This document shows, in pieces, positions 1 to 10,323 of a DNA stretch of 64,000 nucleotides (positions are counted from its first letter, which is position 1; each line of letters begins with the position of its first letter). The stretch covers positions 1 to 64,000 of the forward strand of contig BLJB01000109.1 in assembly GCA_013423325.1 (NCBI GenBank). Reading direction: 5' to 3'. The notes under the pieces are model-generated. The model saw only the letters and a list, made by a program, of their open reading frames with translations, made no database searches and was not told the origin of the DNA. The stretch comes from Usnea hakonensis (Eukaryota > Ascomycota > Lecanoromycetes > Lecanorales > Parmeliaceae). The translations under genes and the position numbers were made by a program.

Positions 1-138
1 ATACCCCTGGTATAAGATTCCCTGCCATCGCTATGCCCCGATCTGTTTAAAAAAAAAAAAAAAAAAAAAACCTTCACTCTCTACACAGCTCCACGCCGCT
101 TCCCACTCCCCAACCCCTCTTCCATCTCCCAAATTACT

Positions 139-139
<1 letters not shown>

Positions 140-205
<66 letters not shown>
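140..205. repeat. Poly-C homopolymer, 66 bases
   Basis: An uninterrupted run of 66 C on the + strand. It is far longer than homopolymers usually found in fungal genomes. The true length may differ, because such runs are hard to sequence. Confidence 0.9.
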
Positions 206-535
206 ACTACCCACCCTCCCCACTCATTCATACTCCAATCAAAATATCCCACCCCACCCCCCCATAAAAACAGTATATTTAGCTACGTACGTATATGTTC
301 TCTTCACTATCATAATTTACATACCTATATCCCGTATATATATATACAGCTTGGCCCTACTACCTTACTTTACCTCACCTCTCCTCACCTCACCTCTGCA
401 GCCTACAATATCCCTAATCAAATCAAATCAATTATCAACTATTAGTAATATCTTATGTTTGATCTTAAGCTTGGGATATATGATGCGGCCTGTGGCTGCG
501 TTTTTGGGGTTTGGGGGTTTGACTTGCTTTTTGTA

Positions 536-600
536 TGGATGGGTGGTTGGGTGGTTGGTTGGTTGGTTGGTTGGTTGGATGGTTGGGTGGGGGGAGGAGG
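536..600. repeat. TTGG/GGTGG tandem tract
   Basis: Tandem TTGG and GGGTGG units followed by a run of G. It is G-rich on the + strand and could form G-quadruplexes. Confidence 0.8.
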
Positions 601-745
601 GGGGTTTGTTGGGTTTTTGTTTTTGGTTGGTTTGAGGTGGGATGTGATAGATGAGGGAGATGGGGCGGGGATGGTGGTGGAGATGAGGAAGGAAGAAAGT
701 ATAGCTCTATCTTTCAAATCCAAATTACACGCAGTTATCCATACA

Positions 746-746
<1 letters not shown>

Positions 747-795
<49 letters not shown>

Positions 796-826
796 NNCTT
801 TCCCCCCCCCCCCCCCCCCCCCCCCC
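747..826. repeat. Interrupted poly-C tract containing an assembly gap
   Basis: A run of 49 C (747-795), then NN at 796-797, a short CTTT interruption and a further 25 C (802-826). The gap inside the homopolymer suggests the assembler could not resolve its length. Confidence 0.9.
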
Positions 827-1009
827 TCCTTCCCCTCCCTCCTCCCTCCTCACCCCTCCAAAGCGCTCCTCTCTTTCACATCATATTAACTACTTACTCT
901 CCTAGTATATACATAAATAGCGTTTTTCATTTAATTTTATATCTGGATTGTTTTTAATAGATATATTAGAGGAGTAGGAGTTTTATCTAAGTATGTATAT
1001 ATATAGAGA

Positions 1010-1096
1010 GGGGAGAGGAGAGGGGGGGGGAGGGAGGGGGGGGGAGGAGGGTTAGTGAATAGCGTAAGGGAGGGAAGGGGGGAGGGAGGGGGGAAA
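1010..1096. repeat. G-rich purine block
   Basis: The + strand is almost pure G and A with many G3-G9 runs. It forms the G partner of the C-rich block at 747-860 and is a candidate G-quadruplex region. Confidence 0.7.
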
Positions 1097-1253
1097 GATT
1101 ATACTATAAGAAGATTGGCTAAATACAGCATACCCACACACCGCAGCAACCAACCACACTGACAACACTCAGTCCAAAAAAAAAAAAAGAAAAAAGAAAA
1201 AAAATCTAGCGCCTGCCTAACAACCATCCCAAACCGCATTCTCACGTCCCGAC

Positions 1254-4200
1254 TCACGGCCCCGGCATACCACACCCTTTCACCAACCTCACGCCAACCG
1301 CCGGTGTCAGCGCCGCACCCTTCCTCTCCTCTAGCCCGATCGTAGTCTTGCACTGGCACGCCTTTCCGGGCTGATTACAGATACAGACCACGTCTGCGAA
1401 CGAACCCCCGTAATGACTTGCGCCTTGGGGTTGATAGAGAGGGTTATCTGGGATGCGTGGGGTGATGAGGGAACTGTAATCGTAGTCGCTGGGGCCGTAG
1501 CCGTTGAAGCGGACTTTCCATGCTGTGGGGGGCGTGCTCGTTAGCAGCAATTATACAAGACTGGGGATACGGGGCGCGTGAAAAGACTTACTGGTGGGGA
1601 AAGGAATCATCTCATCCCACTCGGGGGTGAGATACGTCTCGGTTCTCGGCTTCAGGATTCTTTCGTCAAAAACTTTGTTCCCGGCTTTGGTGTTTGCTTT
1701 TTCCACCTCGCAGCGTATCTTTTCCATGCGGTCCGGGGCCATGAAGTTGGCGTATCCTTCAAAGGTCTGATCGATGTCGATCTTTTTGAGCTTGCCCTGG
1801 GTGTCGTGGCCTCGGCGGAGATTCTTCATCTGGGCGAGGACTTTGATCATGGCTGTGAAGCCGAGGACGGCTGTCTCTTTGGCGTTGAAGTTGACAAGGC
1901 CTTCGCTTAGGTTAGATCCGTAGGTTAGGTAGTCGTCGGGGCTGTTGAAGTCTTCTTTGTGGCGGGAGGCGCGGTACTAAGGAGATGCCTCTGTTAGCGA
2001 CTGTGTGTTTGATTGGAAGCAAACACATCCACACTGATTCAAGCCTACTTACAACGTCGCAGATGACTACTTGGTCGTCATGGAGAGAACGTTCCTTGCC
2101 CATGGCATCCTTGACGGTGACAGACTTGGCCACTTTTCGCACTACTGGAAGCTTGACGCTCAGTCTTTGGGCTTCCAAGACAGACAGCTTGATTTCCTCG
2201 TCGCCGGCAGGGTCATCTCTCAGTGCCGCAGTCTGGACTTTCAGCCATTCACAGGTTTCCGGTTCTGCCTTGCCATCTGCAGTCAGGGTTTCCGCGTAAG
2301 TGGTTAATCCATCGATATAGTAGTTTAGGACGGACGAGAACTAGAAGATGTCAGGTAAGAACCGATTGTGTCAAAGAGAAACGTACGGCTAATACGGAAT
2401 TATATGCCCCATCAAGAGCGACCAAGAGAAGCGTAGCTGCAGCTCTGCCGGCACCATTGTCTTGCTCGAGGACGCTCTTTGCTATCTTCATGCCAAAGCT
2501 CTTCATCTCCTTCTCAGGAGACTCATCTTTGTCACTCGAAAAATAGCTCGAAAGTGAAAATCTGCTTGCTGCTCTAATGTTGCCGTTTTCTGCTAGGTCG
2601 TAAAGAAATTGCATTGACTTTTTAAAGGCTGCCCGACGTGACAGCAGCTTGGTCTCATCGACGCCGTAGGCTAGGAACGTTTGGCAGTTCGTGATGTGCT
2701 GGTAGATTTCGTTCTCAGAGAACTCGCCTGTTGTGTTCTTGTCTCCTCGTAACCGGTGAGCGAATCCCAGAAGGTCTGCAAAATACCGCGTAATAACGGG
2801 TATGGCCAAGCTGAGATATAAATTTAGCCACCAAGTTGACACCAATAAGTTCATGGAGAGGTTGCTTACTCTCTAGTAGCATCAATCTGATATATGGGGC
2901 TCTGCGCGTCAACTGTAATGACCTCTCGCTTCACAATCTCCCTCGTTACAGCCGCGAAATAGTCTAGGACCATCCTCGGATCAATGTCTATCGCAGATTT
3001 CGATTTTGGTTTGATGTATCCAGGAACAAGAATCTCGGCAACTTTTTCAGGGAACCAAGCAGAGCTTGTACATGCAGGATTAACATAGCTGTCAGATTCA
3101 TCGCCAAGCACAGACTTGACCTCGGCATACTCGCTAAGATATACAGGTTTCGCGGGTTTCTGTGGCAATGATGCGATACAATTGTACGTGTATCCTCCGG
3201 GAGCGGATCTGTCGACCTTGCTTTCAAATTTGAACACGTCTTCATAGCCCTGTTCTTTTGCGAGTCTTGCATTTGTCTCAGCTGTGTAGAAGGGGTGGAA
3301 GAAGTTGACAGAGTCGTAGGGAAACCACTCAGGAAACGCGCGTTGAATCAGGCGGTTAAAGACCGAGCCCTTGAGAACTTGCGGATCCGGGGTCACCTCT
3401 TTCATACCCCAGGAAGTGAGAGAATTTGTGTTCCAGTCCTGTGTCGGATCAGTTCATTCTGCATTACGTCACAAGTTGGCGTTATGATCTACTTACAACT
3501 GTGTAGAAACGGTCTGACCTTACGAGAGTAATAGCGTCGGAGAATATTGCTGCCCACAAAGCGGAGGAAACATCGCTGGGTCCTGGATCGAGGTTCAATT
3601 TGTCGTCGCCTTCGCAAAAGATACCCGGGTAAAGCTCGACCTTGTCCGGATGATCGTAAAGGTCTCGCAGCGCGTTCTGGACGCTTATATCCTTGGCAAT
3701 GCTCTCAAAGGTTTTGTGCCTCGGCATGCCGAAGAAGTCCCTGAAATCATTCAAAGTTCCTACCTCCCATTTACGTCCTTGCAGTATACCTAGGATCTCG
3801 ACAGCCTTGAGACACTTTGGGACATTTTGCGCACCAAAATTCGAGATTGGGTCCTCCATGGCTCTAACGAGTTGGGTTACCATCTTTTGATCGTCAAAGA
3901 GCCTGGTAAACTCATTCCTGGGAAATTTCATATCTCCATCGGTCTGCAATCCGAACTCAATATCCCAAGGCTCCACGACCGCCTTACCCACTGCATCCCT
4001 GGCGGATCGCTGCATCGCATAGTAAAACTGTGGCAAAGTCATGGTTTTGGGGTCCCATCCTGTTGGAAAGTAGGCGCCGTAAGCCTCCTTCATGTAGTCT
4101 TCGGTGTACTGCTCATCCTTTGCAGAGATTGCACAATGAAATCTATACAGCAAGTTGAACTCCACGGTGACTTGATTGCCAATACCGCGTGAGACCGAGT

Positions 4201-5922
4201 CTTTCTTGCCTGCTTGGTCGATTGCGATCCGTGGGTCTAGCGTAAAGGACGTGTTGTAACGATGGAAGCCCATGAGGGCGCGGAGATAGTCATGAATGGA
4301 GATGTTTACGAATATACCGCATGTGATACTGTATTATTCTCTCATTAGCCTCGACGTCAAACCATGCGTAAAGAGCATGATGGTGTACTCACAGCCTGGC
4401 GGTGTTGAAAAGATCATCGTCTAATTTATCCCAAGCTGCATCGTAAGCTTTTTGGAAGTCCATAATGTTCGCACCCGCCGCAGAATCACCTTTGATGGCA
4501 TTGTCGATCTTCTGCTGCAATGTTGCTTCTGAGTATTTTTCATTCAAAGTCGTTCGATACTGCGACCAAGCTTCCTCCGGGCTAATTGCATTGTTGTCTG
4601 CGAGAAACCTTTCCCAAGCATTTTGAGCACTCTTGCCTTTGTAGTCATTACGATACCTTCTCCAGTCTTGAAACTCCCTCAAATAGCTGCGGAGATTCTC
4701 ATCCGTTTTGAAGAGAGGTACGCATTCCCTGGCGACCGCCACAGGCTTCTCCCCAGCGTACTTTGATGGGACGGAGAACCTACCATTTTCATTTATGCGG
4801 CGGAGCTGTCGTGCTGCATAGTTGTGATAGCGATTGTACATTACAAGCATTATGCAAACACCAGGAGGCTGACGCAGCAATCTATCCTCGGCAAAGGTGT
4901 CTGGCTTTAGCAAGCCAAGCTTGAATTCACCGTCTCTAACCTTGCGTTGCATCTCGTCTGTGTACCCGTACAGGGGTGAAAGGTCCAGATAGGAAGAACT
5001 ATCGGAGATGTTCTTATCTGAGCTGTTTGTACGGAAAATATCTTTCACGACTTCTGTCAGTTGAATGTACGGCGAGCAGATGGGGTAGATGTTCTGACCA
5101 TGAATGATGATGGTAGCGTGGTAAATGAGCATTGCTGACAGGCCGGAGCCACTCTTTCGCCCCTCGGGCTTTCGCGCCATAAGTTCTATATTGATGTTAG
5201 AAGGCCATATAAAAATTGGGGATGGTCATGTCCCACTGTCAAAAATGTCCCCAGGATCTGGTTGCGCCCCTAGTATGTGCGTCTTTGAAGGGACTGTCTT
5301 TGCGTATGGTGCCCCAGCTTGACCCAAGCGTGGGGACAGAACGCTCTGGAGTGTTGCATTGTGTTAGTCCGTAATCTTCACCTAGATATCTTCTAGTTAG
5401 AAGAATGTGGCTCACGTTGAACTTCCCGTCTGATTGTCGGTACTGAAAGGCGTCACCAAGATAGGTTAGCGGCGGGTGTAACATTCTGTTGTATTTTGCA
5501 ATGACTTGACTCTGGATAAAGGCAGCTCTGTTCGCGCTGTTCTCCGGCAGAGAGCCCACCAGCTGGGAGCCTGATACCATCTGTGAGCCTGTCAGATCTA
5601 CTGGCGTCACTACCGTAGAAACGATATCAGCCGCGGTGCATAGCGGTACACTTACATCCAGTCCCTGGCCAGTGATCATTTTGGAGAGCACCTCCCATAT
5701 CTGTTTGGCGTTGCTCCATGTAAAGACATCACGAATATCAAGCAAGGTCCCAGTAGGCAGAATTTGTTTGTCTCCCAGCAGTTCATCGCCATGAAACTTA
5801 GTTTGATAATCTTTGGCCGCGGCTTTCAATTCACTATTGAATTCGTCCACCGCCTTCCCCACTTTGGCAGTACTGCCACTTGCATGGCCGTTGACCAAAG
5901 GTCGTTCCGATTCCGTGGACAT
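1254..5922 (-). CDS. ppoC: Ppo-type fatty acid dioxygenase fused to a defective P450 domain (10R-DOX-like)
   Basis: Oxygenates C18 fatty acids to oxylipins (psi factors) that tune sporulation and secondary metabolism in fungi. Exons read 5922-5656, 5580-5416, 5345-5237, 5185-4393, 4328-3497, 3438-2870, 2810-2387, 2340-2053, 1976-1592 and 1522-1254; all junctions keep frame, and an extra 45-base intron inside exon 4 (about 5055-5100) is possible. The product is about 1,350 residues, longer than the usual 1,050-1,200. The N-terminal animal-peroxidase-like domain keeps SSYLDLSPLYG, a distal-type His (IIIH) and the YRFH motif with radical Tyr and proximal His. The C-terminal P450 domain keeps EAQR (ExxR), but where the heme Cys is expected it reads YGSNLSEGL, with Gly in the Cys position. 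That loss is known for 10R-dioxygenases (PpoC type), hence the symbol; a PpoB-like enzyme is the alternative. Start chosen at the first ATG of the conserved frame. Confidence 0.92.
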
Positions 5923-7366
5923 TTTGAAATCTGTGACTTCTGCCTTGTCGCCGTCCTGTGTCAGGAATAGGCAAAGAGATTGACTGGCCGAGGCAGAGGA
6001 CTAAAGTATGGAACAATAGTCTTCATGGGTGGGGAAGATGATGGCTTTTCTGGGGGGGAAGGCCCATTTTAGCTACTTTATGTAGACTAAGGCTACTTCC
6101 CTGCAGTCCCATTGGCTACTCTCACTAAGGAGGAAGACGCATCACAAGAGGGGCAAAGGGAGGGTTGAAGACAAAAGTCTGCCGCATTTCCCCCGCAATT
6201 CACCCTCCCTCGAAGAATTTAAATTCGCAGACTAGTGCGAGAGATTCGTGACAAGTAAAGGGAAGCGAGGAATTATACACATCCAATCACGGCCAAGATC
6301 AATCCGCCAATTCTCTAGACGCTTAGCTCGATGCGAATCGCTTGCAGTCCAGAACATGGCCATGAGGGGTGTGGCTTATAGGAGGGCGAGACGCGGACGC
6401 ACATATGTTGTATGTGCGTCCCTCAGCTCGCCAAAGTTTAGAGGCTTGAACTCTGGAGAAGTCTGGAGTGGACATTGTGTCCCAATTAGGAAGAGTGAAG
6501 TATGGTAGTCCTATACCCCTAAACAGTGTAGTGCAGTCTAAAGAAGACTAAAGATGAAGCCAGGACGAATTGAGCTTAGCTTGCCAAGATGGTAAGCCAA
6601 AAAAGTCACGTGATAGAAACTAGATGAGGACCCTGACTGGATGAGGAAATTCGTTCAATTCTCGCGCTTTACTACTTGAAGTACCTTACCTCAGGCACAC
6701 TACCGAGTATCAACATATCAAAAAGATGCGTTCTCGCACAGCATTTGTTCAGCTCCTCCAAGAAGAAAAAGCGCTCTAAATACAAAGATACGAACAGATC
6801 AGCCAGCCATCCTACTCGTATACGTCCCTCGCTTATCCTGACTCAGCCATCTCGTATGCTTACTCCCCTCAAGGATACAAACTACTTTACCTACCTATGA
6901 AAGATTCCGTGCATCGTGGCAAACTGCCCTATATGTATGTAGCACAATCATCATTGGCCGACCCGCCTCGCGCCAGCATGCTCGCTAGCAGCAAACTATA
7001 CGAACTCAATCCGCTGCGCCACCGGGCCCAACAGACACCTGAAACGAGGATCTGTTCCCAAGGCACGCAAAGCAAAGCGAATGCACAGGCCAAGATACTA
7101 CATACTAAGGTAGGTAGTCAATAGCATAATAATAATATAGGGAGGGGCACTACATATGACCCAGCGCCGTCAATGTCTAATTTAATCCCGCATAGCCACA
7201 AGCTGAGAGAGCTGAGCCAAGTCCATCCAAACTCCGCTCCGCATCCTTCAAAAACATCCTTAATAACCCCTCCGTATAAACACCCCAACCACTCCCCCAA
7301 CAACTCCATTCCCATTGAAACAATCATTACTCATCCCCCTACCCACAACCCCCTCCCCAACCCACC
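5923..7366. other. Intergenic region between divergent ppo and peroxygenase genes
   Basis: About 1.4 kb that should hold both promoters, since the flanking genes are transcribed away from each other. I saw only short unconvincing frames. The segment near 7260-7366 is pyrimidine-rich on the + strand, as is common just upstream of fungal start codons, and leads into the peroxygenase ATG. Confidence 0.6.
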
Positions 7367-8206
7367 ATGACCCCCCAATCCAAATCCTCCGAGCTCTCCC
7401 CCCTCCTCCACCACCTCCCCCCAGGAACCTACCACCCCCCCCTCCCAACCGACACCCGCGGCCCCTGCCCCGTCCTCAACACCCTCGCCAACCACGGCCA
7501 CATCCCCCGCTCCGGGCGCGACATCCCCGCCTCAGCCATGAAAGCCGGCATGGCAAGCCTAGGCATCAGCATCAGCATCCGCCAACTCCTCACCTCAGCC
7601 GCTTATCTCCCTGTCCAAGAAACCCCCCCACCCCCAACCACAACAGGCCTCTGGGCCTTCCTCCGCCACCCCTTCGCCTACTTCTTCCACTCCTTCGCCA
7701 CGCGCCCGCCAGGCCAAGTCGACGCCGCGAGCGGCGTCCCGACGCTAAACCTCGACGACCTGGACCGCCATAACGCCATCGAACACGACGTCTCCATCTC
7801 CCGCCGCGACGCCGCCCAAGGCGACAACCACACCCCACAACAGGACCTCATCACCGCCCTCCTCGCCTCATCCCGAGACTCCGAAACCCTCACCCCGGCC
7901 GACCTATCCCGCTTCCGACACCAGCGCATCGCGCAGCAGCGCGCTGATAATCCGGCCTTGGATTTCGGCGATAAACAGAACTTGTTGGGGGTGACTGAGA
8001 ATGCGTTTTTGCAGCGCGTGTTTGGGGAGAGGGGGAGGGGGTGGGCGGTGCCGGTGGAGTATATGAAGGCGTTGTTTCAAGAGGAGCGGTTGCCGGTTGA
8101 GGAGGGGTGGAGGAGGAGGTGGTGGTGGGAGCTGGGGTTGGTGGAGTTGTCGGTTGCGTCGTGGCGGTTTGGGAAGTTGGTTGGGAGTGTGGAGGGGAAG
8201 GCTTAG
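7367..8206 (+). CDS. Heme-thiolate peroxidase / unspecific peroxygenase (chloroperoxidase family)
   Basis: Single-exon gene of 279 residues, predicted to use hydrogen peroxide to oxyfunctionalise or halogenate organic substrates. The family signature is complete: RGPCPVLNTLANHG with the heme-ligating Cys at residue 34, the EHD metal-site motif at 139-141 (EHDVSISRRD) and a candidate acid-base Glu near 210 (TENAF). The length fits the short peroxygenase group. No signal peptide is visible, since the N-terminus is hydrophilic and Pro-rich, whereas most characterised members are secreted; this one may be intracellular. The start is an ATG in CCACCATGAC context. Codon use is odd: the first two thirds use mostly C-ending codons and the last third is G-rich. 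The SDR 1 kb away could be a metabolic partner, but no direct evidence shows this. Confidence 0.93.
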   Translation: MTPQSKSSELSPLLHHLPPGTYHPPLPTDTRGPCPVLNTLANHGHIPRSGRDIPASAMKAGMASLGISISIRQLLTSAAYLPVQETPPPPTTTGLWAFLRHPFAYFFHSFATRPPGQVDAASGVPTLNLDDLDRHNAIEHDVSISRRDAAQGDNHTPQQDLITALLASSRDSETLTPADLSRFRHQRIAQQRADNPALDFGDKQNLLGVTENAFLQRVFGERGRGWAVPVEYMKALFQEERLPVEEGWRRRWWWELGLVELSVASWRFGKLVGSVEGKA

Positions 8207-8689
8207 TGTTTGGTTTGAGGGATGAATGTACGAGTATGGTGTTATGTGGGTGGGATGGCGGTTTTGGTGTCTTGTGTGGGAGGGATCTCGAGGGTATCGT
8301 CGGTACGGTATGGCTTGGATACTGGGGCGTTCTGATCTATATAGAGAACTCTGGAAGAGGCGGGTCCGGCACCCGGATAACTGGATGTATATATACTGTC
8401 AAGCCAGCTCTTTCCCCTTATGAGAGGGTAAGGCAATCGTCATTCCCAAGGTAGACTCAAATCTCTTACACGCTCATTCACGCAATCAGCTCGAAAGGGG
8501 AGGTGATCCCACTCACCGTCTACTCGCCATACCAACCCCCCCCCCCTTTTTTTCTCCCCATCTGCCCTGCCATGCCCATCCGCCCCCCAAAACCCGCCCT
8601 GCCTCCCCATCGCATCACCGAAAAACCCCAAATTCCCTTCAAAAGACGTCGCTAAACTAATCCCCATAAAAATACCAAAGAAATCCGGA
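8207..8689. other. Intergenic region with pyrimidine-rich block
   Basis: No gene recognised. The + strand is C-rich from about 8500 to 8690, including a short poly-C followed by poly-T near 8528-8550. It lies between convergent genes, so it probably contains 3' ends. Confidence 0.5.
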
Positions 8690-9101
8690 TTAGCGACTGG
8701 TCCTAGGGTGAAGCTTGGAAAGGTAGTCGGTGGGGTTGAGGGTGAAAGGGAGTGGGGGAGTGGGGAAAGGGGGGGAAAGGAGAAAAGGGGGGAGAGGAGA
8801 AAAGGGGAGATAGGGTGGTCTGGACAGGTTGAAGGTAGGGATGTGCTGGGTATGTTTCCTTGGCGTCTCGAAGCGAGCAAGGGTGATATAATTCATAGCA
8901 CGCGGATCCTCCGCTAACGACATCCACGTAGCTATTTCAGATCCCATCTCAACAAACCCTTCGTTCTTCACGAAATGCTGAAATGACTTGAGGTTCAATT
9001 GGAGGATGGGTACGGGAACTCGGTTTCGCTTGTGATGAGTGGGTTGGGGGCTAAGATTGAATGTGTGTACGTACGTATCTCATGCGGGCATCCGAATCCA
9101 T
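8690..9101 (-). CDS. Uncertain small hypothetical protein with Pro/Ser-rich tail
   Basis: Possible two-exon gene of about 121 residues. Exon 1 is 9101-9075, and an in-frame 46-base intron (9074-9029, GTACGT donor, AAG acceptor) leads to exon 2 at 9028-8690. The stretch encoded by about 9028-8895 looks like real protein (for example QHFVKNEGFVEMGSEIATWM), with balanced composition and a run of plausible helices. The rest is Pro/Leu/Ser low complexity translated from a pyrimidine tract and may be spurious. I do not recognise the family. It may be the surviving 5' part of a longer gene whose 3' half has been replaced by low-complexity DNA. Confidence 0.3.
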
Positions 9102-9243
9102 ATCGCTAGCGGTCTTAGTTACATGTGCGGGTAGGCAACCACGTACGAGGATGTCGAGGAGCTGTAGAATTGGATCGTTTATTGTGCTATCTATTCATAT
9201 GCTATGAATCGGTGGCCATGAGTAACGTCTGCCACCTCTTCGT

Positions 9244-10323
9244 TCAAGCCTTCGCCTCCTGAAGCCTTGCCAGACTCTTGGCAGTATCGCTGATAGTCTG
9301 GTCGAGTGGAGTGAACTGCATGCCTAAATCCTTCCTCGCGTGCTCATTGTTGACCTTGTAGGTTTCAATCTTGTCTGTTGACGAAGGATCTGGCACCTTT
9401 GAGGCGTACGCAGGCAAGGCCTTTTTGATAATTTCGCAAACGTCGGGGTATTGGAAGTTGCCGGTGGTGATGAAGTAGCGGCTACCATGAGGTTTCTCAT
9501 AGGCTCTGACGTGAGCCTCTCCCACGTCACGAACGTCGGCAAAGGCAGGGAAAGCTGTAGGTCCAGGCTCTTTCTGACTTCCGTTCATCAGTCGATATAT
9601 GTCCGCGCTGCTCGTGTTCAAGTGATCCAAGCTGGCATCGTGGTCAAGGGGTCCATAGATCATAGGTGGGCAGATGGTGGCAATGTCAAAGTTGGGCTTC
9701 TTGTCCTTGACGAAATCCCAAGCCGCCTTCTCGGCCAAAGCCTTGCTCGCAGAATAAGCGGTCCCTCCATCCGCATCTTTTGCCTGCTCGTATGTGACTG
9801 GATTCCAATCTTGCTCGCTGTAGGTGTAGCCTGGTCGAACGCCTTGACTCAGATCGACGATGGCCGCGAAACTGGAGGTGATGACGACCCGCGTGACCTG
9901 GGGCGCGTGCTTCTGGACAGCTTGTAGTATTGAAGTCGTTCCCTTGATGGCAGGTTCAAGGAGATCGCGCTCGTTGTTCCCAACCTGCATGACGAAGGGA
10001 GATGCGGTATGAATGACTCCATCAACGCCTTGGACGGCTTCGTCAAAGGCTCCGGTAGCAGCGAGGTCGGGTACGATGGCGAAAGTGAGTCGGCTTGGGT
10101 CGCCATTCAAGAGGTGCGAGTGTGTCTTGCGGACTTTATCAGCAGTGGCCCCGCTACGAACAGTGCCCCGAATTTTGTAACCATGTTGTAGGAGGCTGTT
10201 CAGAACGTGGGCGGCCACGAAGCCTGAGGCGCCAGTGAGAAGGATGAGCTGTGAGCTCTTGGACTTGCTGGCACCGGTAAACTGATTGACGGTCTCCGTG
10301 ACTTGATTGATGATAGATGACAT
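9244..10323 (-). CDS. NAD(P)-dependent extended SDR (aldehyde/ketone reductase, Gre2-like)
   Basis: Intronless gene of 359 residues in the extended short-chain dehydrogenase family that includes yeast methylglyoxal/isovaleraldehyde reductase and plant dihydroflavonol reductase. A Rossmann dinucleotide motif (TGASGFVAAHVL) lies near residues 35-46, HTASPF follows the next strands, and the catalytic Tyr-Lys pair appears as YSASK in the middle of the protein. It probably reduces small aldehydes or ketones in the cytosol with NADPH. I chose the ATG at 10323, because the frame continues upstream only to a GTG and not to another ATG. A triple CTTGGCA motif lies about 350 bases upstream. The substrate cannot be told from sequence. 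Confidence 0.88.
   Translation of the reverse strand: MSSIINQVTETVNQFTGASKSKSSQLILLTGASGFVAAHVLNSLLQHGYKIRGTVRSGATADKVRKTHSHLLNGDPSRLTFAIVPDLAATGAFDEAVQGVDGVIHTASPFVMQVGNNERDLLEPAIKGTTSILQAVQKHAPQVTRVVITSSFAAIVDLSQGVRPGYTYSEQDWNPVTYEQAKDADGGTAYSASKALAEKAAWDFVKDKKPNFDIATICPPMIYGPLDHDASLDHLNTSSADIYRLMNGSQKEPGPTAFPAFADVRDVGEAHVRAYEKPHGSRYFITTGNFQYPDVCEIIKKALPAYASKVPDPSSTDKIETYKVNNEHARKDLGMQFTPLDQTISDTAKSLARLQEAKA

Larger units (their letters stand above)
1..1253. other. Low-complexity, gene-free left end
   Basis: No credible gene was seen. The stretch holds an A run near 49-70, two long C homopolymers, a TTGG-repeat tract, a two-base gap of unknown sequence at 796-797 and a G-rich block. The open frames that cross it are homopolymer translations (poly-Gly, poly-Pro) and should not be annotated. 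The block lies directly downstream of the Ppo gene on the opposite strand. Confidence 0.8.

Noticed and set aside
31..252. Poly-glycine/proline open frames over the C and G runs
   Set aside because: They are translations of homopolymers, with no start context or protein character.
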